From positions 248,001 to 312,000 of the forward strand of contig NZ_BMUZ01000009.1 in the NCBI RefSeq assembly GCF_014650455.1: a stretch of 64,000 nt of DNA, read 5' to 3'. Of the stretch, positions 7,795 to 15,509 are shown piece after piece; within the stretch, counting starts at the first letter, position 1; the number at the start of each line of letters is the position of its first letter. Both the position numbers and the translations under genes were made by a program. Below the pieces are notes generated by a model that was not told the DNA's origin, searched no databases, and was given only the letters and a program-made list of their open reading frames with translations. The stretch is from Streptomyces xanthochromogenes (lineage in GTDB: Bacteria; Actinomycetota; Actinomycetes; Streptomycetales; Streptomycetaceae).

Positions 7795-9389
7795 GGGACT
7801 TGCACCGTCCCCCCGGGCCGTGGACCCTCGTCGTCGCCCTCAAGCCACCAGGCGCTCGTGTCGTCGGGCGGTCGGTAGGCGACGGTCGGGCCCAGCGTCG
7901 CTACCGGCTCCGCGGCGATGGGTGTGTTCGCCTCTTCAAGGAGCACGAACTCGGGGCCAGTGCCGAGATTGGCTAGGGCGTAGCGGAGCGCATCTGCTCC
8001 ATGATCATCCGAGGTGGTGTCGGCGTCCTCGGGATCCCCCTTGGTGGCGTGCGGCAAGTCGGACAGTTCCCGGTACAGCTCAGTGACCGTCGTGAACAGG
8101 TGCAGCATCGGACAGGTCTCCCAGCCGAGCGCCCGGTGGTGCGGGCAGGCCGGGCCCTCGCCCAGGTAGCTGCGGACACGCTGCCAGCCGGTAACCCTAG
8201 AGCCGGCGCCTTTGCCTGCGGGGCTCAGGTGAACGCCGTTGTCGGCATACACGGAGGCGATCGCCTTGGCGTCACCGCGGGTGGCCCACATGGCGTCGTC
8301 TGCGTACCGGACAGCAACGTGCTCGCCGGGGCTTTCGGCGGCGAGAATACGGCGGGCTTGCTCGGCTTCGCCGACCTGCCGTTGGTACAGCTCACGGTAG
8401 ACCCAGACCCGGCCGTCCTCGTCGACCGCGGCCCACAGGACGGCCCAAGGGGCGGCGAAGCCCCAGTCGATGCCGTTGTAGCGCCGCCAGGTCGCCGGGA
8501 GTTCGATCGGTTCGATGACGTGGCGGTCCCGCTTGAGCTCGGGGAACATCATGCCCGCGAACACGTCCCAGTCTCCGTCCAGGAAGGCGGCTCGCAACTT
8601 CTCCGGGAGCGCTTTGAGGTCGGCAGCGTACTCGGGGTTGACGTGCGGATTGTCGGCGAGCTTCGACGGGATGAAGCGCACCGTCCGGCCCCGATCGTCG
8701 GTGACGACGGACTTCCCGTAGTTGGTGGGCTGGATGTAGCGGACCTTGACTGCGCCGTGGCCCGGGCCGCCGGGGTTGGTGCCGGAGCGGATCCCGATCA
8801 CGGGAATGTCGGCGCGCCCGGAGCGGAGGCGGCTTTCGAGGAACGAGCAGACGTCGGGCGGGGCGAGGGTGCGCTCGTCGAAGATGAGCAGCTGGTACTG
8901 GCCGCCCTGGCGGCGGCTTGCGTCCTTCACGGATTCGGCGTACCGGAACATCATCAGCGACCCGTTGGGGAAGCGGAGTTCGTACTCGGTGCCGTTCCAT
9001 GAGGCGCCGAGGGCCGTGGCATAGCTGTAGTTGGCCAGCTCGGCGAGCAGCGATTCCTTGAGCTCGCCGTAGGTACGCCGGAACGCACCGACACGGATGC
9101 CGGGGTAGCGGACGCAGGCCCGAATCCCCTCAGTGATCAGCGAAACGGTCTTGCCGCCGCCCGCCGAACCTCCGAAAAGCACGTCGAACTCGGTGGCGTC
9201 GTGGAACTCCTGCTGCCTCGGCGTCGGGACGTAGCCGAGTTTCCCGAATACGTCGATGTGGCGAAGCCGGTCGGCCTCGCGCCGCTGCACCTCAGCCTGA
9301 AGTTCCTTCAGTTCCTGCAGGCGCTTCAGCTTCAGCGTCAGAAGCGGCGAGCTGCTCGTTGAGGTCGGCGATGGCGGCTTCGATGGCAT
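7791..9389 (-). CDS. terL: Terminase large subunit
   Basis: 532 aa. ATPase motor domain first: Walker A GGSAGGGKT at about residues 73-81, adenine-binding/arginine-finger region AFRRTYGELK, and Walker B LLIFDER. Nuclease domain second: IDWG near residue 310, a middle acidic DDAMW, and C-terminal DHGADALRYAL supply the RNase H-like metal ligands. It packages DNA into the prohead through the portal. The ATG at 9389 has GGAGGTGAT just upstream and overlaps the small terminase gene by 98 nt, an unusually long overlap, although the extra N-terminus is a plausible charged helix. Confidence 0.93.
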   Translation of the reverse strand: MPSKPPSPTSTSSSPLLTLKLKRLQELKELQAEVQRREADRLRHIDVFGKLGYVPTPRQQEFHDATEFDVLFGGSAGGGKTVSLITEGIRACVRYPGIRVGAFRRTYGELKESLLAELANYSYATALGASWNGTEYELRFPNGSLMMFRYAESVKDASRRQGGQYQLLIFDERTLAPPDVCSFLESRLRSGRADIPVIGIRSGTNPGGPGHGAVKVRYIQPTNYGKSVVTDDRGRTVRFIPSKLADNPHVNPEYAADLKALPEKLRAAFLDGDWDVFAGMMFPELKRDRHVIEPIELPATWRRYNGIDWGFAAPWAVLWAAVDEDGRVWVYRELYQRQVGEAEQARRILAAESPGEHVAVRYADDAMWATRGDAKAIASVYADNGVHLSPAGKGAGSRVTGWQRVRSYLGEGPACPHHRALGWETCPMLHLFTTVTELYRELSDLPHATKGDPEDADTTSDDHGADALRYALANLGTGPEFVLLEEANTPIAAEPVATLGPTVAYRPPDDTSAWWLEGDDEGPRPGGTVQVP

Positions 9390-9819
9390 CGATCGTCATC
9401 ACCTCCAGGCGCTGGGGCGCGTCCAGGCCTCGCAGCTTCGCGATGCGGTCGAGGATTTTGACGAGGCGGTCGATGGCCGCGAGGACCGGCCCGTCGTCTT
9501 CGAGGGGCTCCCCGGTTTCCGGGTGCTCGACGATCCGGCCGCTGTTGATGACGTAGTGCCGGGTCCGCAGGATCTTGTGGGCTTCCTCGGCGAGGAAGTC
9601 CAACTCGATCAGCTGCTCCTCCCGGTACACCTCTACGCTCGCATGCTGCTCGGCGATGCTTTCTTCCAGCGCCCGGTGAAAATCCCTGGAGGCGGCGTTG
9701 GCGTTGGCGTAGCCAAGCTCCTCGTAGAACTGGCTGTACGGGACCTTCCGGCGCCGGTACTCCACAAGCTTCGCCCGGCGGACAGCCATAGCGGCGCGTT
9801 CACCACGGTTGACGGCCAT
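9292..9819 (-). CDS. terS: Terminase small subunit
   Basis: 175 aa, ATG at 9819 with GAGAGGAGG upstream. An N-terminal DNA-binding-like helical region (YRRRKVPYSQFYEELGYANANAASRDFHRAL) is followed by helical oligomerisation segments and an acidic C-terminal tail (SDAEAEAPAGTEG). Size, charge pattern and position directly before terL fit a phage small terminase that recognises pac or cos DNA. The 3' end overlaps terL by 98 nt. Confidence 0.8.
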   Translation of the reverse strand: MAVNRGERAAMAVRRAKLVEYRRRKVPYSQFYEELGYANANAASRDFHRALEESIAEQHASVEVYREEQLIELDFLAEEAHKILRTRHYVINSGRIVEHPETGEPLEDDGPVLAAIDRLVKILDRIAKLRGLDAPQRLEVMTIDAIEAAIADLNEQLAASDAEAEAPAGTEGTSG

Positions 9820-9830
9820 GACGCCTCCTC

Positions 9831-10223
9831 TCAGCCCCAGCCGGGCGGCAGTTGCTGCGGCTCAGGTTCGGGCTCGGGCTCAGGTGCCGGCTCGGGGGTG
9901 CAGGTGCAGGGCGGCGCCGTGCAGGCCTTCGTGTGGATGAGGGACGCGGCGTCGAGGGTGATGGCGTGGTCGAGGCAGCCGTAGATGGTCCGCGTGACCT
10001 CATCGGCTGTCGGTAGGGGACCGAAGTCCGGCGGGGGCTTCTGCTGGTCGGCGAGCTCGGTGAGTTCGTCGCGGCGCCCCTGTACGAGCGCCAGGTAGTC
10101 GGCGAACTCGGCGTCGGTGAGGCGGCGTTGCCAGTGGACGCAGGCCGGGGCGCCGCACGTGGTGCAGGCGGGGCCGGCCGGCTGGTCGGGGACGGGGGTG
10201 GGTCCGTCAGGCTGCTCGGTCAT
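9831..10223 (-). CDS. Small Cys-containing protein with Pro-Glu tail
   Basis: 130 aa. It contains CTTCGAPACVHW (a CxxC possible metal site) near residue 20, a helical centre, and a C-terminal PEPEPEPEPE repeat encoded by a short GC-rich direct repeat at about 9,860-9,890. It ends 12 bp upstream of terS. No family recognised. Confidence 0.6.
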   Translation of the reverse strand: MTEQPDGPTPVPDQPAGPACTTCGAPACVHWQRRLTDAEFADYLALVQGRRDELTELADQQKPPPDFGPLPTADEVTRTIYGCLDHAITLDAASLIHTKACTAPPCTCTPEPAPEPEPEPEPQQLPPGWG

Positions 10224-10277
10224 CGCATCTCCCGTCCCTGTTGATTGAGGTCATTCGTAGCGCTCGGAAGTTGGGGT

Positions 10278-10319
10278 GTCCCGCTGCCCGGTTGTGAGCC
10301 CAGGAGGGGGCAGCGGGAC
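10278..10319. terminator. 12-bp perfect inverted repeat
   Basis: The arms GTCCCGCTGCCC (10,278-10,289) and its exact complement (10,308-10,319) flank an 18-nt loop in the 145-bp gap between the two small genes. It is a likely transcript boundary. No U-tract. Confidence 0.55.
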
Positions 10320-10368
10320 GTCGAGGCCGCACCCGGGGGGATGGATTGGCGGCCCCGAGACTGGGGAG

Positions 10369-10602
10369 CTAGCGCCAGCCCATGCTCGCGACGCTGACCG
10401 TGCCGTCCGCGGCGCGCTGGAAGACGGGCTCAATGCTCGTCGCTCCGGTCGGGGCGTCCGGGATGTCGAGCGTCAGCACGGTGCGGCCGGGGTGCTGGTC
10501 CGGCTTCCGGCCGAGCTCTTCCGCGTGCAGGAGGTCGAGCATCTGCACCATGTCGGCTTCGTGTAGCAGCTCGGTGGTGATCAGCATCGTCACGGTAGAC
10601 AC
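10369..10602 (-). CDS. Small protein of unknown function (77 aa)
   Basis: The reading frame (TMLITTELLHEADMVQML to TVSVASMGWR) is protein-like and carries the usual third-position G/C bias. GTG at 10602 sits 4 nt after GGAGG; GTG at 10593 is equally possible. It lies 14 nt past the preceding HTH gene's stop, so the two are probably one transcript. No recognised domain. Confidence 0.5.
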   Translation of the reverse strand: MSTVTMLITTELLHEADMVQMLDLLHAEELGRKPDQHPGRTVLTLDIPDAPTGATSIEPVFQRAADGTVSVASMGWR

Positions 10603-10616
10603 GGCGCCTCCAGTGC

Positions 10617-10868
10617 TCAGGCCGCGACAGGGCCGTACACTCGGCGGGCTCGCTCGCGGGTGGCCTTCTCGGCACGGATCACGTCGATCGCCCGGAACAG
10701 CGGCCGACCCTGGCGGTCTGCCAGCGGTCGGCCGGCACAGTCGAGGGCCTGCGTCAGGACGCCGCGGTACTTCCAGTTCCTGACCACGTGCGGGGACACT
10801 GCGGCTGCCTCTGCCGCTTCGGCGACGGTCCACAGTTGGGCCCGCAGGTCTGCTGTCAGATCGACCAC
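10617..10868 (-). CDS. HTH DNA-binding protein (MerR/excisionase-like)
   Basis: 83 aa from the GTG at 10868, with GGAGG 8 nt upstream. A helix-turn-helix WTVAEAAEAAAVSPHVVRNWKYRGVL is followed by a wing-like LFRAIDVIRAEKATRERARR. This is the arrangement of small MerR-type winged helix proteins used by phages as excisionases or regulators. It opens the short operon leading toward the terminase genes, so it may regulate late genes (inference). Confidence 0.6.
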   Translation of the reverse strand: MVDLTADLRAQLWTVAEAAEAAAVSPHVVRNWKYRGVLTQALDCAGRPLADRQGRPLFRAIDVIRAEKATRERARRVYGPVAA

Positions 10869-10903
10869 GGCGACGTCCTCCCTGATCTTCCCGCATACGA
10901 CGA

Positions 10904-10936
10904 AAGGCCCCGACGATGCGTGATCGTGGAGGCCTT
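10904..10936 (-). terminator. Intrinsic terminator-like hairpin
   Basis: AAGGCC (10,904-10,909) pairs with GGCCTT (10,931-10,936), and most of the intervening bases also pair around a GCGTG loop. On the minus strand the stem ends in CCTTTCG. It separates the 10,993-11,733 gene from the HTH gene downstream. Confidence 0.6.
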
Positions 10937-10992
10937 GAGCATGTGCGGGCATGCTGCGCGTAGCGCCAGGATCATGCATGATGCCGACAAAA

Positions 10993-11733
10993 TCAAGCCA
11001 CGGCCTTCAATGCCTTGGTCAGGGTCTTCATGTAGGCGTTGTACTCCGGGGTCGTGAACACGCGTTGGCAGTCAGGGTCGCGGCACTCGATGTAGGGCAG
11101 GTCGTTGACGAGCCGCAGGTCAGTGGACTGCACGAGGTAGGGGCCCTTGCAGTGCGGGCACGGTCCAAGGCGTTGGACTTCGCGCTGTGGGTGATCCTTG
11201 ATGAACCGCTGGGCTGCCGCGTGCCAGCCGCGTATCTGGCCGGCGGGGTTGTTGTTGGCCCGGTCGTGCGGCTCCGAGGCGGCCGGATGTTGCTGCATCA
11301 TCCAGTCGAGATGAGCCTCAAGCACCTGCACGCCGACGGTGATTCGGGGCCCAACAGGTCCGGTCGGATTGAACGCGGCTCCGATTCCTCGGAGGTGGAG
11401 GACGTCGGCTTCGAGCTCCTCCATCTCGCCGAGGAGCGTCTCGATGAGAACGAGCGGCGCCTGCCCGGGGAATGAGGCGTCGGCGCCGGCGCTGGAGCGG
11501 ATCGCTGCGGTCATGGGGGCGCGGCTTCCGTTGGTCGCCTCAAGGTGAACAGCGGCTAGGAGAGTGGGCAGTTCGGCGAGCTGCCACCGGGCGCGTTCAA
11601 CGCAGCTGTCGCACTGGACGGGCTGGCCCCACGCGGGGGTGATGTGGTGTTCGGTACCAGACTCGGCTGCGACTTCTTCGGCACGGCGCCAGGCCGTGTT
11701 GCAGGGCCCGGGGCAGATGGTGGCGGTGTGCAT
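10993..11733 (-). CDS. Zinc-ribbon-containing phage protein, unknown
   Basis: 246 aa, ATG at 11733 with GAGGAG 8 nt upstream. Cysteine pairs near the N-terminus (CPGPC, CDSC) and a C-terminal ribbon (GPCPHCKGPYLV with IECRDPDC) suggest two metal sites. The middle is helical, including TLLGEMEELEADVLHLRGIG. The ending resembles small actinophage proteins that follow a leftward accessory operon. No function assigned. Confidence 0.6.
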   Translation of the reverse strand: MHTATICPGPCNTAWRRAEEVAAESGTEHHITPAWGQPVQCDSCVERARWQLAELPTLLAAVHLEATNGSRAPMTAAIRSSAGADASFPGQAPLVLIETLLGEMEELEADVLHLRGIGAAFNPTGPVGPRITVGVQVLEAHLDWMMQQHPAASEPHDRANNNPAGQIRGWHAAAQRFIKDHPQREVQRLGPCPHCKGPYLVQSTDLRLVNDLPYIECRDPDCQRVFTTPEYNAYMKTLTKALKAVA

Positions 11734-11800
11734 GGTGCGGCTCCTCGACAGGCGTGGTGCAGAGGTGCGGTGATACGCACAGTGTGCACGGTCACGCTGA

Positions 11801-12127
11801 CTAGCCGAGATTGCCCGGGCGGTCGAGATGCGCGGCACTGGGGTCCTGTCTGACGATCTCGATCGTGCCGTCGGCCTTCTGGAACGGGAACGAGTAGGCG
11901 TCGTGACGCTCCCAGACGGCACGGAACAGGTCCATTTCGCGGCGGGGCGTGCCCGGCGGGAAGGTGATGACCGCGTGCGCCATGGCGCCGCTGAATTGGT
12001 TGAGGCCAACGAGGGCAGCGGCGAGCGTTCCGGGCTTCGGCTCGATGCCGAACAGCTCGAACTCCAGGACGGCGATCCGAACCAGATCTGCCCGGGGCGC
12101 TGGGGGCTTCCGCCACGGCCACTTCAT
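11801..12127 (-). CDS. Unknown small phage protein (108 aa)
   Basis: Starts ATG at 12127 (GGGGAGG 4 nt upstream), overlapping the stop of the upstream gene. The sequence opens MKWPWRKPPAPRADLVRI and has a mixed alpha/beta pattern (AHAVITFPPGTPRREMDLFR, ADGTIEIVRQD). No signal peptide, cysteines or recognised motif. Confidence 0.55.
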   Translation of the reverse strand: MKWPWRKPPAPRADLVRIAVLEFELFGIEPKPGTLAAALVGLNQFSGAMAHAVITFPPGTPRREMDLFRAVWERHDAYSFPFQKADGTIEIVRQDPSAAHLDRPGNLG

Positions 12128-12531
12128 GACACCTCCCCACTCCAGCCCCAGGATTCGGCGAGGAGGCGGATCGTTCGGCACGGGCAAGTGTCGCCGCTCC
12201 ACGTCTCAGGCCAGGACCCTCGGTCGCTAAGGCATGTGGTGCACTCGTCGGGCCATCCGGGAACGGGCTGGTGCAATTCGAGTAGCTTGCGGTCAGCGGC
12301 GATCCGACGCAGTACGGCGGCGGGACTGTTACAGATTATGTGGGCCTGTTGCTCCTCGGACGGTGAGCCCTCGTCGTACACGACGGGCTCGTCCTCGGAG
12401 TCGTAGATCGCCACCGTGTCAGACGGATGCGCCTGCCTGCGCCACTCGTCACCGCCCGCCGCTTCCGCGTCGCGTTCGGCTGCGGCCATGGTCTTCCGCA
12501 GCCAGAGGAGCATGCGGTCCGTCTCCGTCAC
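12124..12531 (-). CDS. DUF6221-like protein
   Basis: 135 aa. GTG at 12531 overlaps the upstream stop and the 3' end overlaps the next start. Helical N-terminus (MTETDRMLLWLRKTMAAAERDA), then HIICNSPAAVLRRIAADRKLLELH, CTTC and PCRTIRLLAESWGW. This is the pattern of the Streptomyces and actinophage family I know as DUF6221: residue-spaced histidines and cysteines, function unknown. A second member is encoded on the other strand at 13,689. Confidence 0.6.
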   Translation of the reverse strand: MTETDRMLLWLRKTMAAAERDAEAAGGDEWRRQAHPSDTVAIYDSEDEPVVYDEGSPSEEQQAHIICNSPAAVLRRIAADRKLLELHQPVPGWPDECTTCLSDRGSWPETWSGDTCPCRTIRLLAESWGWSGEVS

Positions 12532-12824
12532 GGCCGCTCCTCTCCGTACAGCGCGGCGAGGATTCGCCGGACTGGGATCGCGTCATCCTCTCGGTACTGG
12601 CGGGCGACTTTCCGGACCCGGGCCAGCGTCTCTTCGGTGTCCCGCATGCGCGCAAGTTCCGGCGTAAATGCCTTGCGGAGGATTCCGGCAATCGTGCGGC
12701 GATCAGACGGGGAGTCCACTGGCAGACGGGCGCGCTCGGCCCATGTCAGGTCGGCGAGTACCGCTTCGATGCGGTCGCGGGTGGCTCGGTTGCTGGTTGG
12801 CAGCATGTGCGGGAAGTCGCTCAT
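12528..12824 (-). CDS. Helical small protein, unknown
   Basis: 98 aa, ATG at 12824, coupled to the following gene by a GTGA overlap. Highly charged and helical (ATRDRIEAVLADLTWAERAR, ARVRKVARQYREDD). It could be a DNA- or protein-binding adaptor; no family recognised. Confidence 0.55.
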   Translation of the reverse strand: MSDFPHMLPTSNRATRDRIEAVLADLTWAERARLPVDSPSDRRTIAGILRKAFTPELARMRDTEETLARVRKVARQYREDDAIPVRRILAALYGEERP

Positions 12825-12962
12825 GCGGCCAGTATGCGTCGGTCCGTCAACCTAGGTTTCGTCACTCTCGGGTTCGCCTTCGTCGTCGCGGTCGTAGGCG
12901 TCGAGCCAGTAACGCTCGTCAGCCTGGGCGGCTTCTGCGACCGTCTCTTCCCAGGGCGTGGT

Positions 12963-13346
12963 CTAGGCGGCCTCCGCGGTGACCACGGCGACCAAGTGCC
13001 GGGTGCCCTTGTAGCTGTGCAGCCCGGCGTACAGGGCCGGGTCGTCGGGGGCGTACAGGTAGACGTGGATCCAGCGGCCGGTGGTGCGGTGCTGAACCCA
13101 GGCGCGGGGCGCGCTCACACCCTGGGCGGCGCGGTACGCCTTGGCGACGTGCCGGCCGAACCAGGCCTGCTGACCGTCGGGGAGGTCGCCGCCGCCGTGC
13201 TTGATGAGGAAGTCGCCGGTGCGGATGAGCTGGCCGCTGGCGACGAGGGCGGCGATGTCGCCGTTGAGGGTCGCGTAGCCGACGGGCCGGGCGATTCGGA
13301 GCGCGGCGGCGATGCTGCGACAGATCGAGCGAAGTCTACGGATCAT
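12963..13346 (-). CDS. Unknown phage protein with in-frame amber and coding-like extension
   Basis: 127 aa, ATG at 13346 with a GGGGGA site. An arginine-rich N-terminal helix is followed by an alpha/beta region (FLIKHGGGDLPDGQQAWFG, WIHVYLYAPDDPALYAGLHS). It ends at a TAG (12,963-12,965). The same frame then continues for 36 codons to a second TAG at 12,852 without any start codon, and reads as ordinary acidic protein (TTPWEETVAE to EPESDET). Either a longer gene acquired an amber mutation or the stop is read through. It faces the 13,441 cassette across a shared operator region. Confidence 0.65.
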   Translation of the reverse strand: MIRRLRSICRSIAAALRIARPVGYATLNGDIAALVASGQLIRTGDFLIKHGGGDLPDGQQAWFGRHVAKAYRAAQGVSAPRAWVQHRTTGRWIHVYLYAPDDPALYAGLHSYKGTRHLVAVVTAEAA

Positions 13347-13366
13347 CGGGTCCCCCTTAGAAACCT

Positions 13367-13415
13367 TGTGGCCACACAGTAGTGAATAACTGTGTAGCTA
13401 CACAAGCGATTCACT
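13367..13415. promoter_or_regulatory. Divergent operator: nested dyads
   Basis: The 94-bp gap between divergent genes holds TGTGGCCACA (13,367-13,376) and TGTGTAGCTACACA (13,391-13,404), the latter nested almost concentrically in AGTGAAT (13,381-13,387) and ATTCACT (13,409-13,415). Three centred dyads between divergent starts are a strong operator signature. The adjacent 83-aa basic protein at 13,441 is the obvious candidate ligand (inference). Confidence 0.65.
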
Positions 13416-13440
13416 GAAAACCGTGTGGGAACATGGCTTC

Positions 13441-13692
13441 ATGGCCGCCAAAGAAACCGACCACACCTTCACCACCCGCTTCCGCATCCCCCGCCGCATG
13501 TGGGACGCCTACGGAACTGCCGCCGAACGGCAAGGCACAGACCGCAGCACCGACCTCGTCGACCACGTCCGCGCCTACGTTGCTGAGCACGGCAACGAGG
13601 AGGAGCTGTCCGAGCTGGCTGCCGCGGAAGAGGAACTCGCCGCTCGCCGAGCACGCAAAGGCGGCCGTCCAAGAAAGGAGAACGCCAAGTGA
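13441..13692 (+). CDS. Small basic DNA-binding-like protein (RHH/Arc-like?)
   Basis: 83 aa from ATG 13441; an in-frame GTG at 13423 is the alternative. The N-terminal strand TFTTRFRIPRRMWDAYGTAAERQGTDRSTDLVDHVRAYVAEHG resembles a ribbon-helix-helix unit: a strand, then two helices with T/S at the turn. A charged linker and basic tail follow (ARKGGRPRKENAK). It heads a two-gene rightward cassette, and its stop overlaps the next GTG. Likely regulator of its own divergent operator. Confidence 0.6.
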   Translation: MAAKETDHTFTTRFRIPRRMWDAYGTAAERQGTDRSTDLVDHVRAYVAEHGNEEELSELAAAEEELAARRARKGGRPRKENAK

Positions 13693-14090
13693 CCGAGGCT
13701 CTGGTGCAGTTCATCCGCGACCGGCTCGACGAGGACGCATCCCGTGCCTCGAACTGGCACGACCTGGAGTGCGAGATCCATACGCACCTCGGCACAGGAC
13801 TTGTCGCGGCAGTGGCCGCGTCGCGCATGTTTGCCGACGCGCCCGGCGCAGTCTGCGACTGCGGAGGTCCGGCCCGCGTCCTAGCCGACGTCGAAGCTAA
13901 GCGGCTCCTGCTCGCAGAGCACCTGCCCTCGCCATACCCCATGGCGAACTCCTCGAAGGCGTACTGCGACTGTCAGGCGCAGGACGGAGTGGTCTACGAA
14001 ACGTACCCATGTCTCACCGCCCGCCTCCTAGCCCTCCCTTACGCCGACCACTCGGACTACCGCGAGGAATGGCGACCGGTGACCGGCTAG
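13689..14090 (+). CDS. DUF6221-like protein (second copy)
   Basis: 133 aa, GTG at 13689 in a GTGA overlap. It has the family pattern ALVQFIRDRLDEDASRASNW, CDCGGPARVLADVEAKRLLLAEH, CDCQAQDG, PCLTARLLALPYADH. Function unknown. Family members occur mostly in Streptomyces and their phages. Co-transcription with the RHH-like gene, against the direction of everything around it, marks this pair as an independently acquired cassette. Confidence 0.7.
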   Translation: MTEALVQFIRDRLDEDASRASNWHDLECEIHTHLGTGLVAAVAASRMFADAPGAVCDCGGPARVLADVEAKRLLLAEHLPSPYPMANSSKAYCDCQAQDGVVYETYPCLTARLLALPYADHSDYREEWRPVTG

Positions 14091-14104
14091 CCCCGAATAC
14101 GACA

Positions 14105-14135
14105 GCGGCCCCGGCCGGTGAAGGCGCGGGGCCGC
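14105..14135. terminator. Bidirectional terminator between convergent genes
   Basis: GCGGCCCCG (14,105-14,113) and CGGGGCCGC (14,127-14,135) form a perfect 9-bp stem between the convergent ends at 14,090 (+) and 14,149 (-). Confidence 0.65.
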
Positions 14136-14148
14136 AGTGCTAGTTGGG

Positions 14149-14484
14149 TCAGTTCCCTTCCGGCCGGGCCATCGCCCGGCACTTCTCGGCATGCGCCTGG
14201 GCCCAAGCGTGGGCCGCCTCGTCCGCGGTCTGCGGGTCGCGTACTTGCCACTCCGCGCCGAAGCTCCCACGGTGGAGCCCATAGTGCGAGAAGGTGGCGT
14301 CGCTCGCACACCCTGCGCAGACCACCTGAGTCAGTGGGCGATCTTCCTGCGCTCCGTTGGGGAACCGATGCGGCTCCGATACGACCGAGAGATCCACCGT
14401 GGTCCGGTCGTCGACTGCACCGGCGACGGTGACGTAGCGGGCGATGACGCCCTCGGGCCAGGCGGTCTGGGATGCGGTGGTCAT
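14149..14484 (-). CDS. Unknown small protein (111 aa)
   Basis: ATG at 14484. Beta-rich N-terminal half (VIARYVTVAGAVDDRTTVDL), a CAGC pair, and a helical C-terminus (TADEAAHAWAQAHAEKCRAM). No family recognised. It ends at the convergent terminator. Confidence 0.55.
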   Translation of the reverse strand: MTTASQTAWPEGVIARYVTVAGAVDDRTTVDLSVVSEPHRFPNGAQEDRPLTQVVCAGCASDATFSHYGLHRGSFGAEWQVRDPQTADEAAHAWAQAHAEKCRAMARPEGN

Positions 14485-14494
14485 GGCGGGTCTC

Positions 14495-14713
14495 CTAGTT
14501 CGGGTAGGCGGGGCCGTCGTACTCGACGGCGTAGATCCGGGCTTCGGGGTGCTCCTGCTGGGTGCGCAGTACGTCGGTGACGATGCAGTCGATGCTGTTC
14601 GTCGAGTTGAAGGACAGCAGCCGGCCGGTGCGGTGGTCGTACAGCCGGTAGTGGATGTCGGTGTACGTCCTGCGGCGGTCGGGGAGCTGCTTGCTGTTCC
14701 AGATGTCGGCCAT
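14495..14713 (-). CDS. Unknown small protein (72 aa)
   Basis: ATG at 14713 with TAGGAG 8 nt upstream. The sequence MADIWNSKQLPDRRRTYTDI to IYAVEYDGPAYPN has the alternation of a small alpha/beta fold. It is the last gene in the leftward run with the Spd-like membrane genes. Confidence 0.55.
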   Translation of the reverse strand: MADIWNSKQLPDRRRTYTDIHYRLYDHRTGRLLSFNSTNSIDCIVTDVLRTQQEHPEARIYAVEYDGPAYPN

Positions 14714-14724
14714 GGTCGTTTCTC

Positions 14725-15219
14725 CTACTGCTGGTTGGTGGTCTTGGCCCACAGGCCGCTGGTACGGGTCTGGACGTTGCGCTGGTCCTGGTAAACGTCG
14801 CCGTTGTAGTGGTGGTGGATCTCGGCAGGCGCCGCCTCGACGACTTCCTTGGCTCCCCGGAGCAGCCGGACGACGGCAAGGATCGGTACGGCCAGTGCGG
14901 CGGGTGCGGCGCAGATCCAGCCGATGACCGTCGGGTCGGCCTGCCCCGAGGCGAGCAGTAGCCCGATCGCGATCAGCCCCGGCGGGACCGTCGCCACGCT
15001 GCAGAACAGCGCGGTCCGGCCGATGTCCGTTGAGCGCTGCGACATCGGCGGGATCCCCGGCTGAGGCACGGCCGGTGCGGTGCCGATCTGCGGTCCGTCC
15101 GCCCACGACGGCACGGTGGGGTCGCTGGTGCGGGCGAAAGCCTGCCATTCGGCAGTGAGGGCCTCGTCGATGGCCGTGGCGAGCTTTCGAACCTCGGCCC
15201 GGTCGGTGGGGTCAGGCAT
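14725..15219 (-). CDS. Two-TM membrane protein, Spd-associated type
   Basis: 164 aa, ATG at 15219. A soluble helical N-terminus is followed by two hydrophobic segments (LFCSVATVPPGLIAIGLLLA, WICAAPAALAVPILAVVRLL) and a polar tail containing HHHYNGDVYQDQRNVQTR. Streptomyces plasmids and integrative elements carry similar tail-bearing membrane proteins near their spread (spd) genes. A role in intramycelial transfer is inferred from context only. Confidence 0.6.
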   Translation of the reverse strand: MPDPTDRAEVRKLATAIDEALTAEWQAFARTSDPTVPSWADGPQIGTAPAVPQPGIPPMSQRSTDIGRTALFCSVATVPPGLIAIGLLLASGQADPTVIGWICAAPAALAVPILAVVRLLRGAKEVVEAAPAEIHHHYNGDVYQDQRNVQTRTSGLWAKTTNQQ

Positions 15220-15251
15220 GGCGGGTCTCCTTCCGGGCCGTCTGGCGCGGG

Positions 15252-15479
15252 CTACTTCGAGGACACGGAGTTGACGGTCGTCGTGGCGACCTGGACGCCG
15301 TTACCGAGCGCCCCCTGGACCTTGGCGACGGCGCCGCTGCCCCAGGGGGTGGCGACGAGGAGGATCCAGAACAGGCTGACGGCCAGGACTTCCCGCTTCT
15401 TGTGGTGCTTCTTCCTGACGAGCCAGATGCCGAGCCCGATGCAGACGAGCACGAACAGGCCGGTGACGGTGAGGTTCAC
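15252..15479 (-). CDS. Small two-TM membrane protein, SpdA/B-like
   Basis: 75 aa. TM1 VTGLFVLVCIGLGIWLV, a basic turn RKKHHKKR, then TM2 LAVSLFWILLVATPWGSG. The basic hairpin turn is characteristic of small Spd-type proteins next to Streptomyces tra genes. It sits directly downstream of the TraB-like gene. Confidence 0.6.
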   Translation of the reverse strand: MNLTVTGLFVLVCIGLGIWLVRKKHHKKREVLAVSLFWILLVATPWGSGAVAKVQGALGNGVQVATTTVNSVSSK

Positions 15480-15509
15480 GGTGTGATCCCTTTCTGTGAG
15501 GTGGATTGG

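Noticed and set aside
6385..7878. 497-codon plus-strand frame opposite the portal gene
   Set aside because: Complementary shadow of the portal's third-position G/C bias; the protein text matches no family.
10251..10433. 60-codon minus-strand frame
   Set aside because: Overlaps the 77-aa gene in another frame, is S/P/R-rich, and lies across the 10,278-10,319 hairpin.
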